Source: GCA-2715965 sp047608975
GTDB lineage: Bacteria; Verrucomicrobiota; Verrucomicrobiia; Limisphaerales; JAYPXF01
Reading direction: 5' to 3'
Length of the DNA stretch: 64,000 nucleotides
Assembly (NCBI GenBank): GCA_047608975.1
Contig: JBLFYM010000001.1
Coordinates: 89,013-153,012 of the forward strand
The notes beneath the pieces were generated by a model. That model did no database searches. It saw nothing but the letters and a program-made list of their open reading frames with translations, and had not been told where the DNA came from. Each line of letters begins with the position of its first letter. The stretch's first letter is position 1. Below, piece by piece: positions 18,107 to 27,128 of the stretch. Made by a program: the position numbers and the translations under genes.

Positions 18107-18187
18107 TCGCGACCTGATCGCCACTCCCGGCCAAGGCAACACTCCACCTCGACAAGCCGCCAGACGATACCGCAACCTGACCGAGCA

Positions 18188-20320
18188 ATGAAAAAGCACT
18201 TTCTCGTCTTTGCCACGATGGCGTTCCTCAACGTCCCGCTCATGGCGGCGCTCAAGCTGAGCGTGGCCGGTGATTCGGAACAGTTGCCCCAACTCAGCAG
18301 GACCGGTGGCTGGACCAAGGTGTCCAGCGGGAATGACAAAGGTCAGACAATTGAGCTGAACGAGTCCGGCAATCTTCAGGGGATTCTTTTGCAGCTGGGC
18401 GCGGTTGATACCGCGAAAGATCTGACCGTGTCGATTCTCGGTACGGCCGGCGGATTTCCAACCGGCAAGCCCTTCTTCTCGGACACCGGAGATTTGCCGC
18501 CGGAAATCCGGGAGGGAGAATCGCTCACGGTGGAATTTCAATCCGCCTTGCCGTTGGAGCCAGGGACCTATGCCATCGTCGTGTCCTCTCAAGGTTCCAA
18601 CCTCAAGTTGCGCATGAGCAGCGCCAATGGATATCCCGCGGGACGGGCCATCCGAAAGAACGCCAGTTCGAAAGGGAAATGGACCGGTGCGGGAGGCGCG
18701 GGCAGTGATCTGATCTTCCGATTGTTGGGTAGTGTTGAAGGAACAAGTATTCAGGCTTCCGGCTACTCTGCAGTTCCCACAATTGAATTGCTGAAACACA
18801 AAAACCCCGCCTTCAAACCGTCGCAGCTATCGGATCTGAAACGCCAACCCAACATCGTCACGATCATGGTGGATGATCTGGGCTGGAACCAACTCGGGGT
18901 CACGCAGTCCACGATGGGAACCAACCCCAAGATCTACCAGACGCCGAATCTGGCCAAGCTTGCGACCGGTGGGCTCAGCTTCACCCATGCTTACACCCAA
19001 CCGAATTGCGCCCCGACGCGGGCAGCGATGCTCTCCGGGCAATACCCCGCGCGAATTCACAACGACGTTTACATTGTGGGTAATCTCAATCGCAATGGAG
19101 GTGGCGGTATCTCCCGGAAGAACGCGAAGTTCCTCGGTCCGGAACAGACGGAGAACGTGGCGGCGGAAGCGATCACAGTTGCCGAGGCACTCCGGGAAAA
19201 CGGGTATGCGACGGCCCACATCGGCAAATACCATGTCGGTGGCCACGGCGGTGACGAAACTCTGCCCGAGAATGTTGGCTTCGATGTCAACATCGGTGGT
19301 TTCAGCCAAGGGCATCAACCGGTTTGTTTCGCCCGGATGAAGGACGGTGAATGGGAATTCAGCAAACTCGGTCGCGGAGATTTTGATCGTTTCGGTGCCC
19401 CTTATACCGAGGCCTATCTGAAGAAATACAATTTCCCCAGGTCGCTGCTCAATACGCCGAAGCATGTCAGCGATGCGTTGTCCGATGCCATGGAGGAAAC
19501 GTTGCGGTCTTTCGCCAAGGGCAAGAAGCCATTCTATCTTCAACTCCATCCCTACGCTGTGCACGGGCCGGTAAAGTCGCGACCGGATCTGAAAGCGGCC
19601 GCTGGTGGTGACGAACTCGCGGGTTTCGTAAGCAGCATCGACCTGACTCTCGGCCGCCTTCAGCAGGTGATCGCCGATCCCAACGGCGATGGCGACACCC
19701 GTGACAGCCTCGTCGATAACACCCTGATCCTCTTCACCTCGGACAACGGCGGCACGCACAAGGACAACCTCCCGCTGCGAGGCAAGAAAGGCATGTTCAC
19801 CGAGGGCGGCGTGCGGGTGCCCCTGATTGCGTATTGGCCGGGAGTGATTCCCGCCAACACCGTGACGGATCACATGGTGCATTCCGTTGATTATTACCCG
19901 ACCTATCTGAAACTGGCCGGCGACCGTTGGACTCCACCTGCTTCCGGACATCCACTCGACGGCGAATCGTTTGCCGATGTTCTGCTCGATCCAAACCTCA
20001 AACGCAGCCGCGATCCTATCTTCTATCTGTTTCCCGGCTACATGGACGTCCGCGCCCAGCCTTGTGTCGTCGTCATCGACGAGGTTAAAGGCCAGCGCCA
20101 CAAACTTCTTTACTTCTATGAAGCGGACGGCTGGGAACTCTACAACCTGAGTGAAGACATCGGGGAGAAATCCAACCTCATCAGCAGCGAGCCCGCCATC
20201 GCCGCGGCCCTTTCCAAGAAGATCCGCACCTGGCTTACCCAACAACACCCAACCTGGAAACCAAAGTATCCTTTGAACAAGGAAAGTGGTGAACCAGCCG
20301 GCCCGCCTCCGGTATTGTGA
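18188..20320 (+). CDS. Sulfatase with N-terminal beta-sandwich extension
   Basis: The 710-residue exported sulfatase has a signal peptide (MKKHFLVFATMAFLNVPLMAA), then about 190 residues of beta-rich sequence, then the catalytic domain from RQPNIVTIMVDDLGW (residue 218) onward. Cys274 in NCAPTRAAMLSG is the CxPxR site that a formylglycine-generating enzyme would oxidise. The metal-binding Asp pair (MVDDLG), HIGKYHVGG and FTSDNGGTHKDN complete the active site. It likely removes sulfate from a polysaccharide. The start at 18188 is the ATG of the signal peptide, although the frame is open further upstream. Confidence 0.92.
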   Translation: MKKHFLVFATMAFLNVPLMAALKLSVAGDSEQLPQLSRTGGWTKVSSGNDKGQTIELNESGNLQGILLQLGAVDTAKDLTVSILGTAGGFPTGKPFFSDTGDLPPEIREGESLTVEFQSALPLEPGTYAIVVSSQGSNLKLRMSSANGYPAGRAIRKNASSKGKWTGAGGAGSDLIFRLLGSVEGTSIQASGYSAVPTIELLKHKNPAFKPSQLSDLKRQPNIVTIMVDDLGWNQLGVTQSTMGTNPKIYQTPNLAKLATGGLSFTHAYTQPNCAPTRAAMLSGQYPARIHNDVYIVGNLNRNGGGGISRKNAKFLGPEQTENVAAEAITVAEALRENGYATAHIGKYHVGGHGGDETLPENVGFDVNIGGFSQGHQPVCFARMKDGEWEFSKLGRGDFDRFGAPYTEAYLKKYNFPRSLLNTPKHVSDALSDAMEETLRSFAKGKKPFYLQLHPYAVHGPVKSRPDLKAAAGGDELAGFVSSIDLTLGRLQQVIADPNGDGDTRDSLVDNTLILFTSDNGGTHKDNLPLRGKKGMFTEGGVRVPLIAYWPGVIPANTVTDHMVHSVDYYPTYLKLAGDRWTPPASGHPLDGESFADVLLDPNLKRSRDPIFYLFPGYMDVRAQPCVVVIDEVKGQRHKLLYFYEADGWELYNLSEDIGEKSNLISSEPAIAAALSKKIRTWLTQQHPTWKPKYPLNKESGEPAGPPPVL

Positions 20321-20473
20321 TCACCCATCCGAAAGTGCCTTGCCGTTTCCCGGCGCGATATCCAATTGCCTCGTAACGGCTTGGTGTCCTTCGTGGTCTG
20401 TCGCCTTGGTACGGCGTGGCACAGACTTCAAAATCCTTGCCGGAATTCTTCGGATGCGAACAATGCACCGCAC

Positions 20474-23400
20474 ATGAAACGCATCAGAGGCATTCTGGCA
20501 CTGACCCTATGTTTTCTGTCTGCATCCGGTTTTGCCGCCGCGCCCGCCAAGCTGAAGGCTCTGCTCGTGGCCGGGGGGTGTTGTCACGATTACAAAGGGC
20601 AGTACAAGGTTCTTTCCGAAGGCATCCAAGCCCGCGCCAACGTGCAGGTGGATGTCTGGTGGACGGATGACCGGAGCACCAACCCGCCGCTCGACCTCTA
20701 CGACAATCCCGACTGGGCCAAAGGCTACGACGTGATCATTCACGACGAATGTGCCGCGGGTAACAAGGACCTGGAGGTCTTTCAGCGAATCCTCGACGCC
20801 CACAAGACCATTCCCGCCATTCATCTGCATTGCGCGATGCACAGCTTTCGGAATGGCACGGACGGGTGGTTTAAGCACCTCGGTCTGCAGTCATCCAGTC
20901 ACGGTCCCCAGGCCCCTATCGAGGTGAAGTTCAGCAAGAGCGCGCATCCCATCACCGCCACCCTCAAGGACTGGACCACGATCCGCGAAGAACTCTACAA
21001 TAACCTCAAAACCTTCGGCATCACCCCGCTTGCGACCGGTAAGCAGGTCATCAAACGCAAGGGCAAGGAACAGGTCGTGGAGCACATCGTCGTTTGGACG
21101 AACGAGAAGCATGGTGCCCGCAGCTTCAGCACCACCTTGGGGCACAACACCGAGACCGTCGCCGATCCGCGCTACCTCGAACTCGTTACCCGCGGTCTGC
21201 TTTGGGCCTGTGACCAGTTGGACCCCTCTGTTCTAGGCAAGCCTTACCAGGGTGAAAACAAGATCACCTTCGTCAAAGCCAAACCCCAGAAGGCGAAGCC
21301 CGCTCCGAAGGACGCCACGCTGGTAACCGTGACCGCCAGTAGTGTCCAGGGTGGTCGCGATCCGTGGATGGCCATCGATGGCAACAAGAAAACCCGTTGG
21401 TGCGCCGCCAACAGCAGCAAGCCGCAATCGCTACAACTCGAGTTCGACAAGCCGCAGGAACTCACCGGCGTGAACATCAACTGGGAGAGCCAGACTACCA
21501 CTTACGGCTACAAACTTGAGAGTTCCCTCGACGGTGAAAAATGGAATCTTGTGCACGACGCCACCGGCAACCGGGAACCGGGGGATACTTCCGACAAATT
21601 CCCCGCCGCCAAACTCAAGTTCCTCCGTGTCACCGGCACGAGCGCTGGCAGTTGGATCAGCCTTTGGGAACTCACCGTCCAAGGCAAAGGTATCAAATCC
21701 CTCTACCCGAAACTCGACCAGAAGACCGCCGCCAAACTCAAGACCGCTGCTAACGATCCACTCAAAGCCGGCGGCAACATCAAGCCCCAGATCGTCAAAC
21801 TCACGGCGGCAGAAGAAGCTGCAATTTTGAAGGACGTCAAAGTTCCCGAGGGATTCGAAGCCACACTTTTCGCCCCGTCACAAACCGCGAACTACCCGGT
21901 CTATGTCGCTGCATCCCCCGGCGGCGATCTCTACGTCTCCAGCGACGGCAATGGTTCACTGGGCCGCAATCCCAATCGTGGTCGCATCCTCCGCCTCCGC
22001 GATAATGACGGTGATGGTCGCGCTGACGAAGTGACCGAATTTGTAAAGAACATCGATTCGCCGCGCGGAATCATCTGGGATCACGACCGCCTCTACGTGC
22101 TGCACCCACCGCACATCACTGTCTATTTCGATCGGGACGGGGACGGCATCGCCGAGAGTTCCAAACGTCTCATCCAGGGCATCGCCTTCGGCTTCGGCAA
22201 TCGTCCGCCCGATCATACGACCAACGGACTCGAACTCGGCACCGACGGTTGGATCTACATCGCCGGTGGCGACTTCGGATTCATGGAAGCCCGCGGCACC
22301 GACGGTCGCCGACTCCAACACCGGGGTGGGGGAGTCATCCGTTTTCGCCCTGACGGCACGGGTCTGGAAATCTTCGCGACCGGCACCCGCAACATCCTCG
22401 GCACGCCCATGAGCCCGCTCCTCGACCTCTTCGCCCGCGACAACACCAACGACGGCGGCGGTTGGGACGTTCGCTTCCATCACTTCAGTGGACTCGAAGA
22501 CCATGGCTACCCGCGCCTCTACAAAAACTTCGCCAACGAACACATTCACCCGCTCGCCGACTACGGTGGCGGTTCCGGCTGTGGCAGCGTCTACATCCAC
22601 GAACCCGGATTCCCCACCGAATGGGCTCATGCCCCCTTTACCTGCGACTGGGGCCGCGCCGGACTCTTCCGCCACAGCGTCAAACGCCAAGGTGCCGGAT
22701 TCATCGAGACCGAAGCTCCGAAGACCTTCATCAAAGTGACCCGTCCCACCGACGCCGATGTGGACGGCATGAGCCGCGTCTACCAGGCCAGCTGGAAAGG
22801 CCCGGCCACCTTCAACTGGGCGGGACCTGACCACGGCTACATCACCCGCGTCACGCCGAAGGCCTTCAAGGCAAAGGCTCTCCCTGATTTCGACAAGCTC
22901 GAGGACGCTCAACTGATTCAGCTCCTTGAATCTCCCAGCCACATTCGCGCTCTCACGGCCCAGCGCACTCTGCTCCGTCGCGATGTTTCCGAGGTCACCA
23001 CCAAATCGCTGATGGGATTGGCCAGCAACAAATCCAAAGAACTCCGCGCCCGCGTGGGAGCCCTCTACGCCATCACCCAACGCGGCATCGACAGCAGCCA
23101 CAGTGAAAGCGTCATCAAGACCGTTTCCCCGCTCGCAAAAGACGCCACCATCCAACCTTTTCTACTGCGCGCCCTCGGCGACATGGGCATCGACCAATTG
23201 ACCAAAGGCAAAACCGGTCCTGCCCCCGCTGATCTGTTGATCGCCGGAGCCAGGAGCAACGATCCCCGGACACGGGTCGAAGCCATCATCGCCGCTACGC
23301 GCCAGCAGAACCAAGCCGCAGCTGAGACCATTGCCCAAAGTCTCGGACACCCAGATCCGGTCATTGCCCACACCGCCTTCCGTGCCTTGACCAAACTGAT

Positions 23401-24880
23401 CTCGCCCGGTCCCGCGTTGGCTATTCTCGACACCGCCGCCAGCTCGGAAGCCCAACGTGCCGGCGCATCGCACGCCCTCATGCGCATGCACAAGAAAGAC
23501 GTTATTGATGCCCTTATCAAACGCCTGCCCTCCGCTTCGAAAGAATCGCAGCCATTTATCCAGGCCGCTCTGTGCCGTCTCTATCACCGCGAAGCGGATT
23601 GGACCGGCGACTCCTGGGGCACCCGCCCTGACACGCGCGGCCCCTACTACCAACTGGAAACTTGGGACGAATCTGCAAGCATCCTCAGTGCTCTCAAAAC
23701 CGCTTTGGTCAAAGCCACGGCCGGTGAAGCTGCTCAGTTGATCACTGAGATGAACCGCAATCGCATCCACGACAATGACGCCCTCAACCGCATCATTCAG
23801 GTCGCGACTGATGACGACGCCCACGTCATCACCGCAGTCGCCCAACTCGCGGCGGCGAAAGACATCCCAGCCAAAGCTGTCCCCCTGCTCATCAAAGCTG
23901 CGCGCCGGGAAGACACCCCACCAATGGTTCTCTCGCAGACCATCGAATGTCTCAACAAGGTCAACCTCCCGGAGGCCCTCGCAGCAACCCTTTCTGCCCT
24001 TTCAGTTCTGGATCACGTCAAAGGCGCGGGCAAAGCACAGAGTGCCGCGCAAAATGCCTTTCTGAAGAATCGAAACCTCGACAACCAATACGCGGCCCTC
24101 GCCGAGCTTGCGGCCAAGGACACCGAATCCGGTGAAACGCGTTGGGCCCACGCCGGCCTGCTGGAACTCGCCTCTCGCAAAAACTCAGGCCCCGAGGCCA
24201 AAGCCCACGCCACCAAGGAAATTGACCTCGCCTGGCAGGACCCGGCCCGCCGCGTCCTCCTGATGAAACTCGCCGGAGACCTGAGGAACCATCATCTGGA
24301 CGCCCGCATCGCCGCCGCCATGAACGACTTCGATCCCGATGTCGTCAAGGTAGCCAAAGCCGCCGCCAGGCGATTGAAAATCCAGCCCCCCGGTGCCGAC
24401 AAAACTCCCAAGTTGGAAACGCTGAAGCTCGAAGATGCGTTGGCTCAGGCCATCAAGTTGAAAGGTGACCCCGCCCTCGGCGAAGCCGTGTTCATGAAGG
24501 CCGCCTGCGCCTCCTGTCACACCGTCAGTCAAGACCAGCCGCTAAAAGGTCCCTACCTCGGGAATATCGCCAACACCTACCGTCGCAACGACCTCGCACT
24601 ATCCATCCTCGATCCCAACAAAATCATCGCTCAAGGCTTCGCCACGCACTCCATCACGATGGCCAATGAATTCGAATATACCGGCTTCATCACCAAGGAA
24701 GCCGCCGACCAGATCACGCTCCGAGACGTCACCGCACGAGAACACATCCTGAGGAAATCTGAGATTGAACAACGGAAGACGCTGCCAAACTCCATCATGC
24801 CCCCCGGCCTGTTGAACGCCTTCTCCCTCAAAGAGTTCGCGAGTTTGCTAGACTATTTGGAAGGTCTTTCGAAGAATTGA
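20474..24880 (+). CDS. ThuA / discoidin / heme-binding CxxCH giant exported protein
   Basis: The 1468-residue protein has a signal peptide, then four parts. Residues about 28-255 are ThuA-like (KALLVAGGCCHDYKGQY, TTLGHNTETVADPRY). Residues about 280-405 are an F5/8-type-C discoidin domain that binds carbohydrate. Residues about 455-830 are the beta-propeller of PVC membrane-bound dehydrogenases (VPEGFEATLFA, NGLELGTDGWIYIAGGDFG). Residues about 850-1300 are HEAT-like helical repeats, followed by a cytochrome c domain with CASCH at 1345-1349 and a late Met ligand candidate in NSIMPPG. It is a candidate periplasmic sugar dehydrogenase. Its stop is 17 bases before the next start. Confidence 0.9.
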   Translation: MKRIRGILALTLCFLSASGFAAAPAKLKALLVAGGCCHDYKGQYKVLSEGIQARANVQVDVWWTDDRSTNPPLDLYDNPDWAKGYDVIIHDECAAGNKDLEVFQRILDAHKTIPAIHLHCAMHSFRNGTDGWFKHLGLQSSSHGPQAPIEVKFSKSAHPITATLKDWTTIREELYNNLKTFGITPLATGKQVIKRKGKEQVVEHIVVWTNEKHGARSFSTTLGHNTETVADPRYLELVTRGLLWACDQLDPSVLGKPYQGENKITFVKAKPQKAKPAPKDATLVTVTASSVQGGRDPWMAIDGNKKTRWCAANSSKPQSLQLEFDKPQELTGVNINWESQTTTYGYKLESSLDGEKWNLVHDATGNREPGDTSDKFPAAKLKFLRVTGTSAGSWISLWELTVQGKGIKSLYPKLDQKTAAKLKTAANDPLKAGGNIKPQIVKLTAAEEAAILKDVKVPEGFEATLFAPSQTANYPVYVAASPGGDLYVSSDGNGSLGRNPNRGRILRLRDNDGDGRADEVTEFVKNIDSPRGIIWDHDRLYVLHPPHITVYFDRDGDGIAESSKRLIQGIAFGFGNRPPDHTTNGLELGTDGWIYIAGGDFGFMEARGTDGRRLQHRGGGVIRFRPDGTGLEIFATGTRNILGTPMSPLLDLFARDNTNDGGGWDVRFHHFSGLEDHGYPRLYKNFANEHIHPLADYGGGSGCGSVYIHEPGFPTEWAHAPFTCDWGRAGLFRHSVKRQGAGFIETEAPKTFIKVTRPTDADVDGMSRVYQASWKGPATFNWAGPDHGYITRVTPKAFKAKALPDFDKLEDAQLIQLLESPSHIRALTAQRTLLRRDVSEVTTKSLMGLASNKSKELRARVGALYAITQRGIDSSHSESVIKTVSPLAKDATIQPFLLRALGDMGIDQLTKGKTGPAPADLLIAGARSNDPRTRVEAIIAATRQQNQAAAETIAQSLGHPDPVIAHTAFRALTKLISPGPALAILDTAASSEAQRAGASHALMRMHKKDVIDALIKRLPSASKESQPFIQAALCRLYHREADWTGDSWGTRPDTRGPYYQLETWDESASILSALKTALVKATAGEAAQLITEMNRNRIHDNDALNRIIQVATDDDAHVITAVAQLAAAKDIPAKAVPLLIKAARREDTPPMVLSQTIECLNKVNLPEALAATLSALSVLDHVKGAGKAQSAAQNAFLKNRNLDNQYAALAELAAKDTESGETRWAHAGLLELASRKNSGPEAKAHATKEIDLAWQDPARRVLLMKLAGDLRNHHLDARIAAAMNDFDPDVVKVAKAAARRLKIQPPGADKTPKLETLKLEDALAQAIKLKGDPALGEAVFMKAACASCHTVSQDQPLKGPYLGNIANTYRRNDLALSILDPNKIIAQGFATHSITMANEFEYTGFITKEAADQITLRDVTAREHILRKSEIEQRKTLPNSIMPPGLLNAFSLKEFASLLDYLEGLSKN

Positions 24881-24897
24881 GCCGAAGACTTTTCGAC

Positions 24898-25629
24898 ATG
24901 GGAGAACCTCGTTTACTGATCATGGGTGGGTGCAACGGTGCCGGCAAAACAACCTTGGCTCGCGAACTCTTGCCTATGCTTGGGATCGCTCGGTTCCTGA
25001 ATGCGGATGAAATTGCGCGAGGTCTTTCTCCTTTGGACATCTCGCTTGCAAACGTGAGTGCGGGGCGCTTGCTGTTGGCGGAGGTGGCGAGTCTGATTCA
25101 AACCGGCAAAGAGTTCGCGATGGAATCCACACTGAGCGGTCGGGCGCAGGTCCGCCTGATCCAGCGGGCGAAGGAATCGGGCTATCGATTTGTTTTGCAC
25201 TACGTCCTGCTGGACTCTGCCAAACAATCCAGCGAACGCGTGAAACTGAGGACATCGCTGGGGGGCCACGATGTGCCTGAAGCAGATCTTGCCCGACGGT
25301 TCGACCGGAGCGTTGCGAATTTTTGTGAAAACTACCTTCCGCTTGCGGACGACTGGGTGGTATGGGAAAATTCAAATCCACCGGCGCGGCAAATCGCGTC
25401 GGACCAGACTCATTCCAAAGAACAAATCATCGCCATGTTAAAAGGCACTCATCTTCAGGAAACACCCGACGCCAATCAATCGGAACAGGTCCGCCTTGGC
25501 TTGGAGGCGAGCCGACGCGCGACGGCAAAGATGCTCGATTACTACCGCCGCATGGGCGTGAAGGTGACCCCGCAGATGACTTTGGCTGATCCTGATGAAG
25601 TCTTGGATGTCCCGCGTGGGGTGCTTTAA
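24898..25629 (+). CDS. Zeta-toxin-like P-loop kinase
   Basis: The 243-residue protein has a zeta-toxin/AAA-type P-loop at its very start (GGCNGAGKTT), followed by FLNADEIARGLSP, the FAMESTLSG motif and a late Arg-rich segment (DLARRFDRS). These are the substrate-binding residues of zeta toxins, which phosphorylate UDP-activated sugars, but chromosomal relatives may have other roles. No antitoxin-like gene is next to it. I chose ATG 24898; a TTG at 24877 overlaps the stop codon of the cytochrome gene and would couple translation. Either way the two genes appear co-transcribed. Confidence 0.75.
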   Translation: MGEPRLLIMGGCNGAGKTTLARELLPMLGIARFLNADEIARGLSPLDISLANVSAGRLLLAEVASLIQTGKEFAMESTLSGRAQVRLIQRAKESGYRFVLHYVLLDSAKQSSERVKLRTSLGGHDVPEADLARRFDRSVANFCENYLPLADDWVVWENSNPPARQIASDQTHSKEQIIAMLKGTHLQETPDANQSEQVRLGLEASRRATAKMLDYYRRMGVKVTPQMTLADPDEVLDVPRGVL

Positions 25630-25692
25630 GGGGCTCTCGCGATTCTGTTCGGAACTTTGTTGGTGCGGTGTGTGGATCAAATAGAACTGGAA

Positions 25693-25736
25693 GGTCGGAT
25701 TTCCTCAAGATCGCCCAATTCACTTGAGGATCGACC
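25693..25736 (+). promoter_or_regulatory. Two-tier hairpin upstream of the DUF1186/SEC-C gene
   Basis: An inner 7-bp stem CCTCAAG/CTTGAGG (25703-25709, 25723-25729) is enclosed by an outer GGTCG/CGACC stem (25693-25697, 25732-25736). It lies in the 146-base gap between two plus-strand genes and has no T-tract. It could be a leader structure or a Rho-type end; the function is not visible. Confidence 0.35.
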
Positions 25737-25775
25737 GGATCATTCATTTTGGCTTAAAGGTTTCCCGATCAAACC

Positions 25776-27038
25776 GTGAGTAGAAATCAAAGAAAATCTG
25801 AGGCAAATCCGGACTATCCGATGGGCATATTGATCGCCTATGGACCCGACGGCACAACTGCCACAAAGTTGGTGGCTTCAGTGGTGGGGGATCCGGGCGG
25901 CGAGATCGTTGGTCTTGATCGCTGGATCGTCGAAGGCGGAGATATTCGCGGAGTGCCCACCATCACGGACGAAGTGGCAGAGTTCTTCAAGCGGCACCAC
26001 GTGCGGAAAACTCACACGCAAGAGGCGCTTGCCGGATGCCCGCATGAGGAGGGGAAGGATTATCCGATGCGGCGCAAGTGCCCGCACTGTCCGTTTTGGC
26101 ATGGGATCAACCGCTTCACCTACGAACCGATCATCGAGCCGCCGGCGACCCGGTCGGTGGAGCAGGTCATCGAGGAATTGTCGGAGACGCGTGATCTGCA
26201 GCCCTTGCTGGCTCTCGAGAGTGCGGATGGCCATCGTGAAGCTCTTACCGGTCCACTCCTGACCGTGCTTGAGCGAGGGATTGGCGATCCGGCGGGAACT
26301 CCTGAACGAGAGGCGACGCTCTTTACGTATGCCCTCTATCTGTTGGCCAAATGGCGAGAGACGCGCGCCTATCCCTTGGTGCTTCGCTGGCTTTCGCTTC
26401 CGGGTGAGGGGGCGTTTGACATTGCCGGTGACATCGTGACCCAGGATGGCGCGAGGATTTTGGCGGCGGTGTGCGATGGTGATTTGGAACCGATCAAGCA
26501 GTTGGTATTGAATCGCGACGCCAGTGAGTCTGGCCGGGGCATCGCGGTGGATGCCTTGGGTTTGCTGGGTGTCTGGGCGGAGGTGCCGAAGCGAAGTGTC
26601 GATGAATACCTGTTGTGGTTGGCCAAGGAAGGATTGGAACGGACCGGCGGTTATCTTTGGGGTGCGTTGGCGTCCGCCTGCGTCGATACCGAAGTGATTG
26701 AGGCAATTCCGCATTTGCGGAGGGCGTATGAAGAAAGGCTGATTGATCCGGACTTCATCAGCATCGAGGAACTTGATGAAGTGGAACGTGGCCCGCGCGG
26801 CAAATGGATTGAGCGCGAGCAGGATTTGCGTCCTCCGATTACCGACATCGCCGAAGCCACGCGTTGGTGGGGCAATTTCGGGAAATCGGAAATTGAACGC
26901 GACGCGAAGGATTCTCTGTTTGAAAAAATGGAATCAGAAAGCGTCACTCTTCCCCCCGCGGTATCGCCGAAGGTGGGGCGTAACTCGCCCTGCCCCTGTG
27001 GCAGCGGAAAGAAGTTCAAGCAGTGCTGTGGTAACTAG
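25776..27038 (+). CDS. DUF1186 protein with SEC-C zinc motif
   Basis: The protein ends in the SEC-C metal-binding motif (GRNSPCPCGSGKKFKQCCGN), known from SecA tails and many adaptor-like proteins. Residues about 150-300 match DUF1186, a helical repeat domain of unknown role (DGARILAAVCDGDLEPIKQLV). An N-terminal domain of about 110 residues carries clustered Cys and His (CPHEEGKDYPMRRKCPHCPFWH), suggesting a second zinc site. I used the GTG at 25776; an ATG at 25821 is possible. Its function is unknown, and no partner gene is adjacent. Confidence 0.7.
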   Translation: MSRNQRKSEANPDYPMGILIAYGPDGTTATKLVASVVGDPGGEIVGLDRWIVEGGDIRGVPTITDEVAEFFKRHHVRKTHTQEALAGCPHEEGKDYPMRRKCPHCPFWHGINRFTYEPIIEPPATRSVEQVIEELSETRDLQPLLALESADGHREALTGPLLTVLERGIGDPAGTPEREATLFTYALYLLAKWRETRAYPLVLRWLSLPGEGAFDIAGDIVTQDGARILAAVCDGDLEPIKQLVLNRDASESGRGIAVDALGLLGVWAEVPKRSVDEYLLWLAKEGLERTGGYLWGALASACVDTEVIEAIPHLRRAYEERLIDPDFISIEELDEVERGPRGKWIEREQDLRPPITDIAEATRWWGNFGKSEIERDAKDSLFEKMESESVTLPPAVSPKVGRNSPCPCGSGKKFKQCCGN

Positions 27039-27128
27039 TACCGGGGGCTATCTGTTCTGGGTGATCTATTCATTACGTTCACTTTCTCATGAACTGGTCA
27101 GGAAATCTAGCACGCCTCAGAAAATGGA

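Noticed and set aside
18107..18799. N-terminal extension of the carbonic anhydrase frame
   Set aside because: The open frame continues but is the antisense of the sulfatase signal peptide and N-terminal domain. It has no carbonic anhydrase or signal-peptide features.
18827..20248. Long minus-strand open frame opposite the sulfatase
   Set aside because: It is antisense to a clear sulfatase with all catalytic motifs, and its translation shows no domain.
21956..23155. 399-codon minus-strand frame opposite the ThuA/heme protein
   Set aside because: It is Gly/Val/Ala-rich antisense of the propeller and HEAT regions, an effect of high GC.
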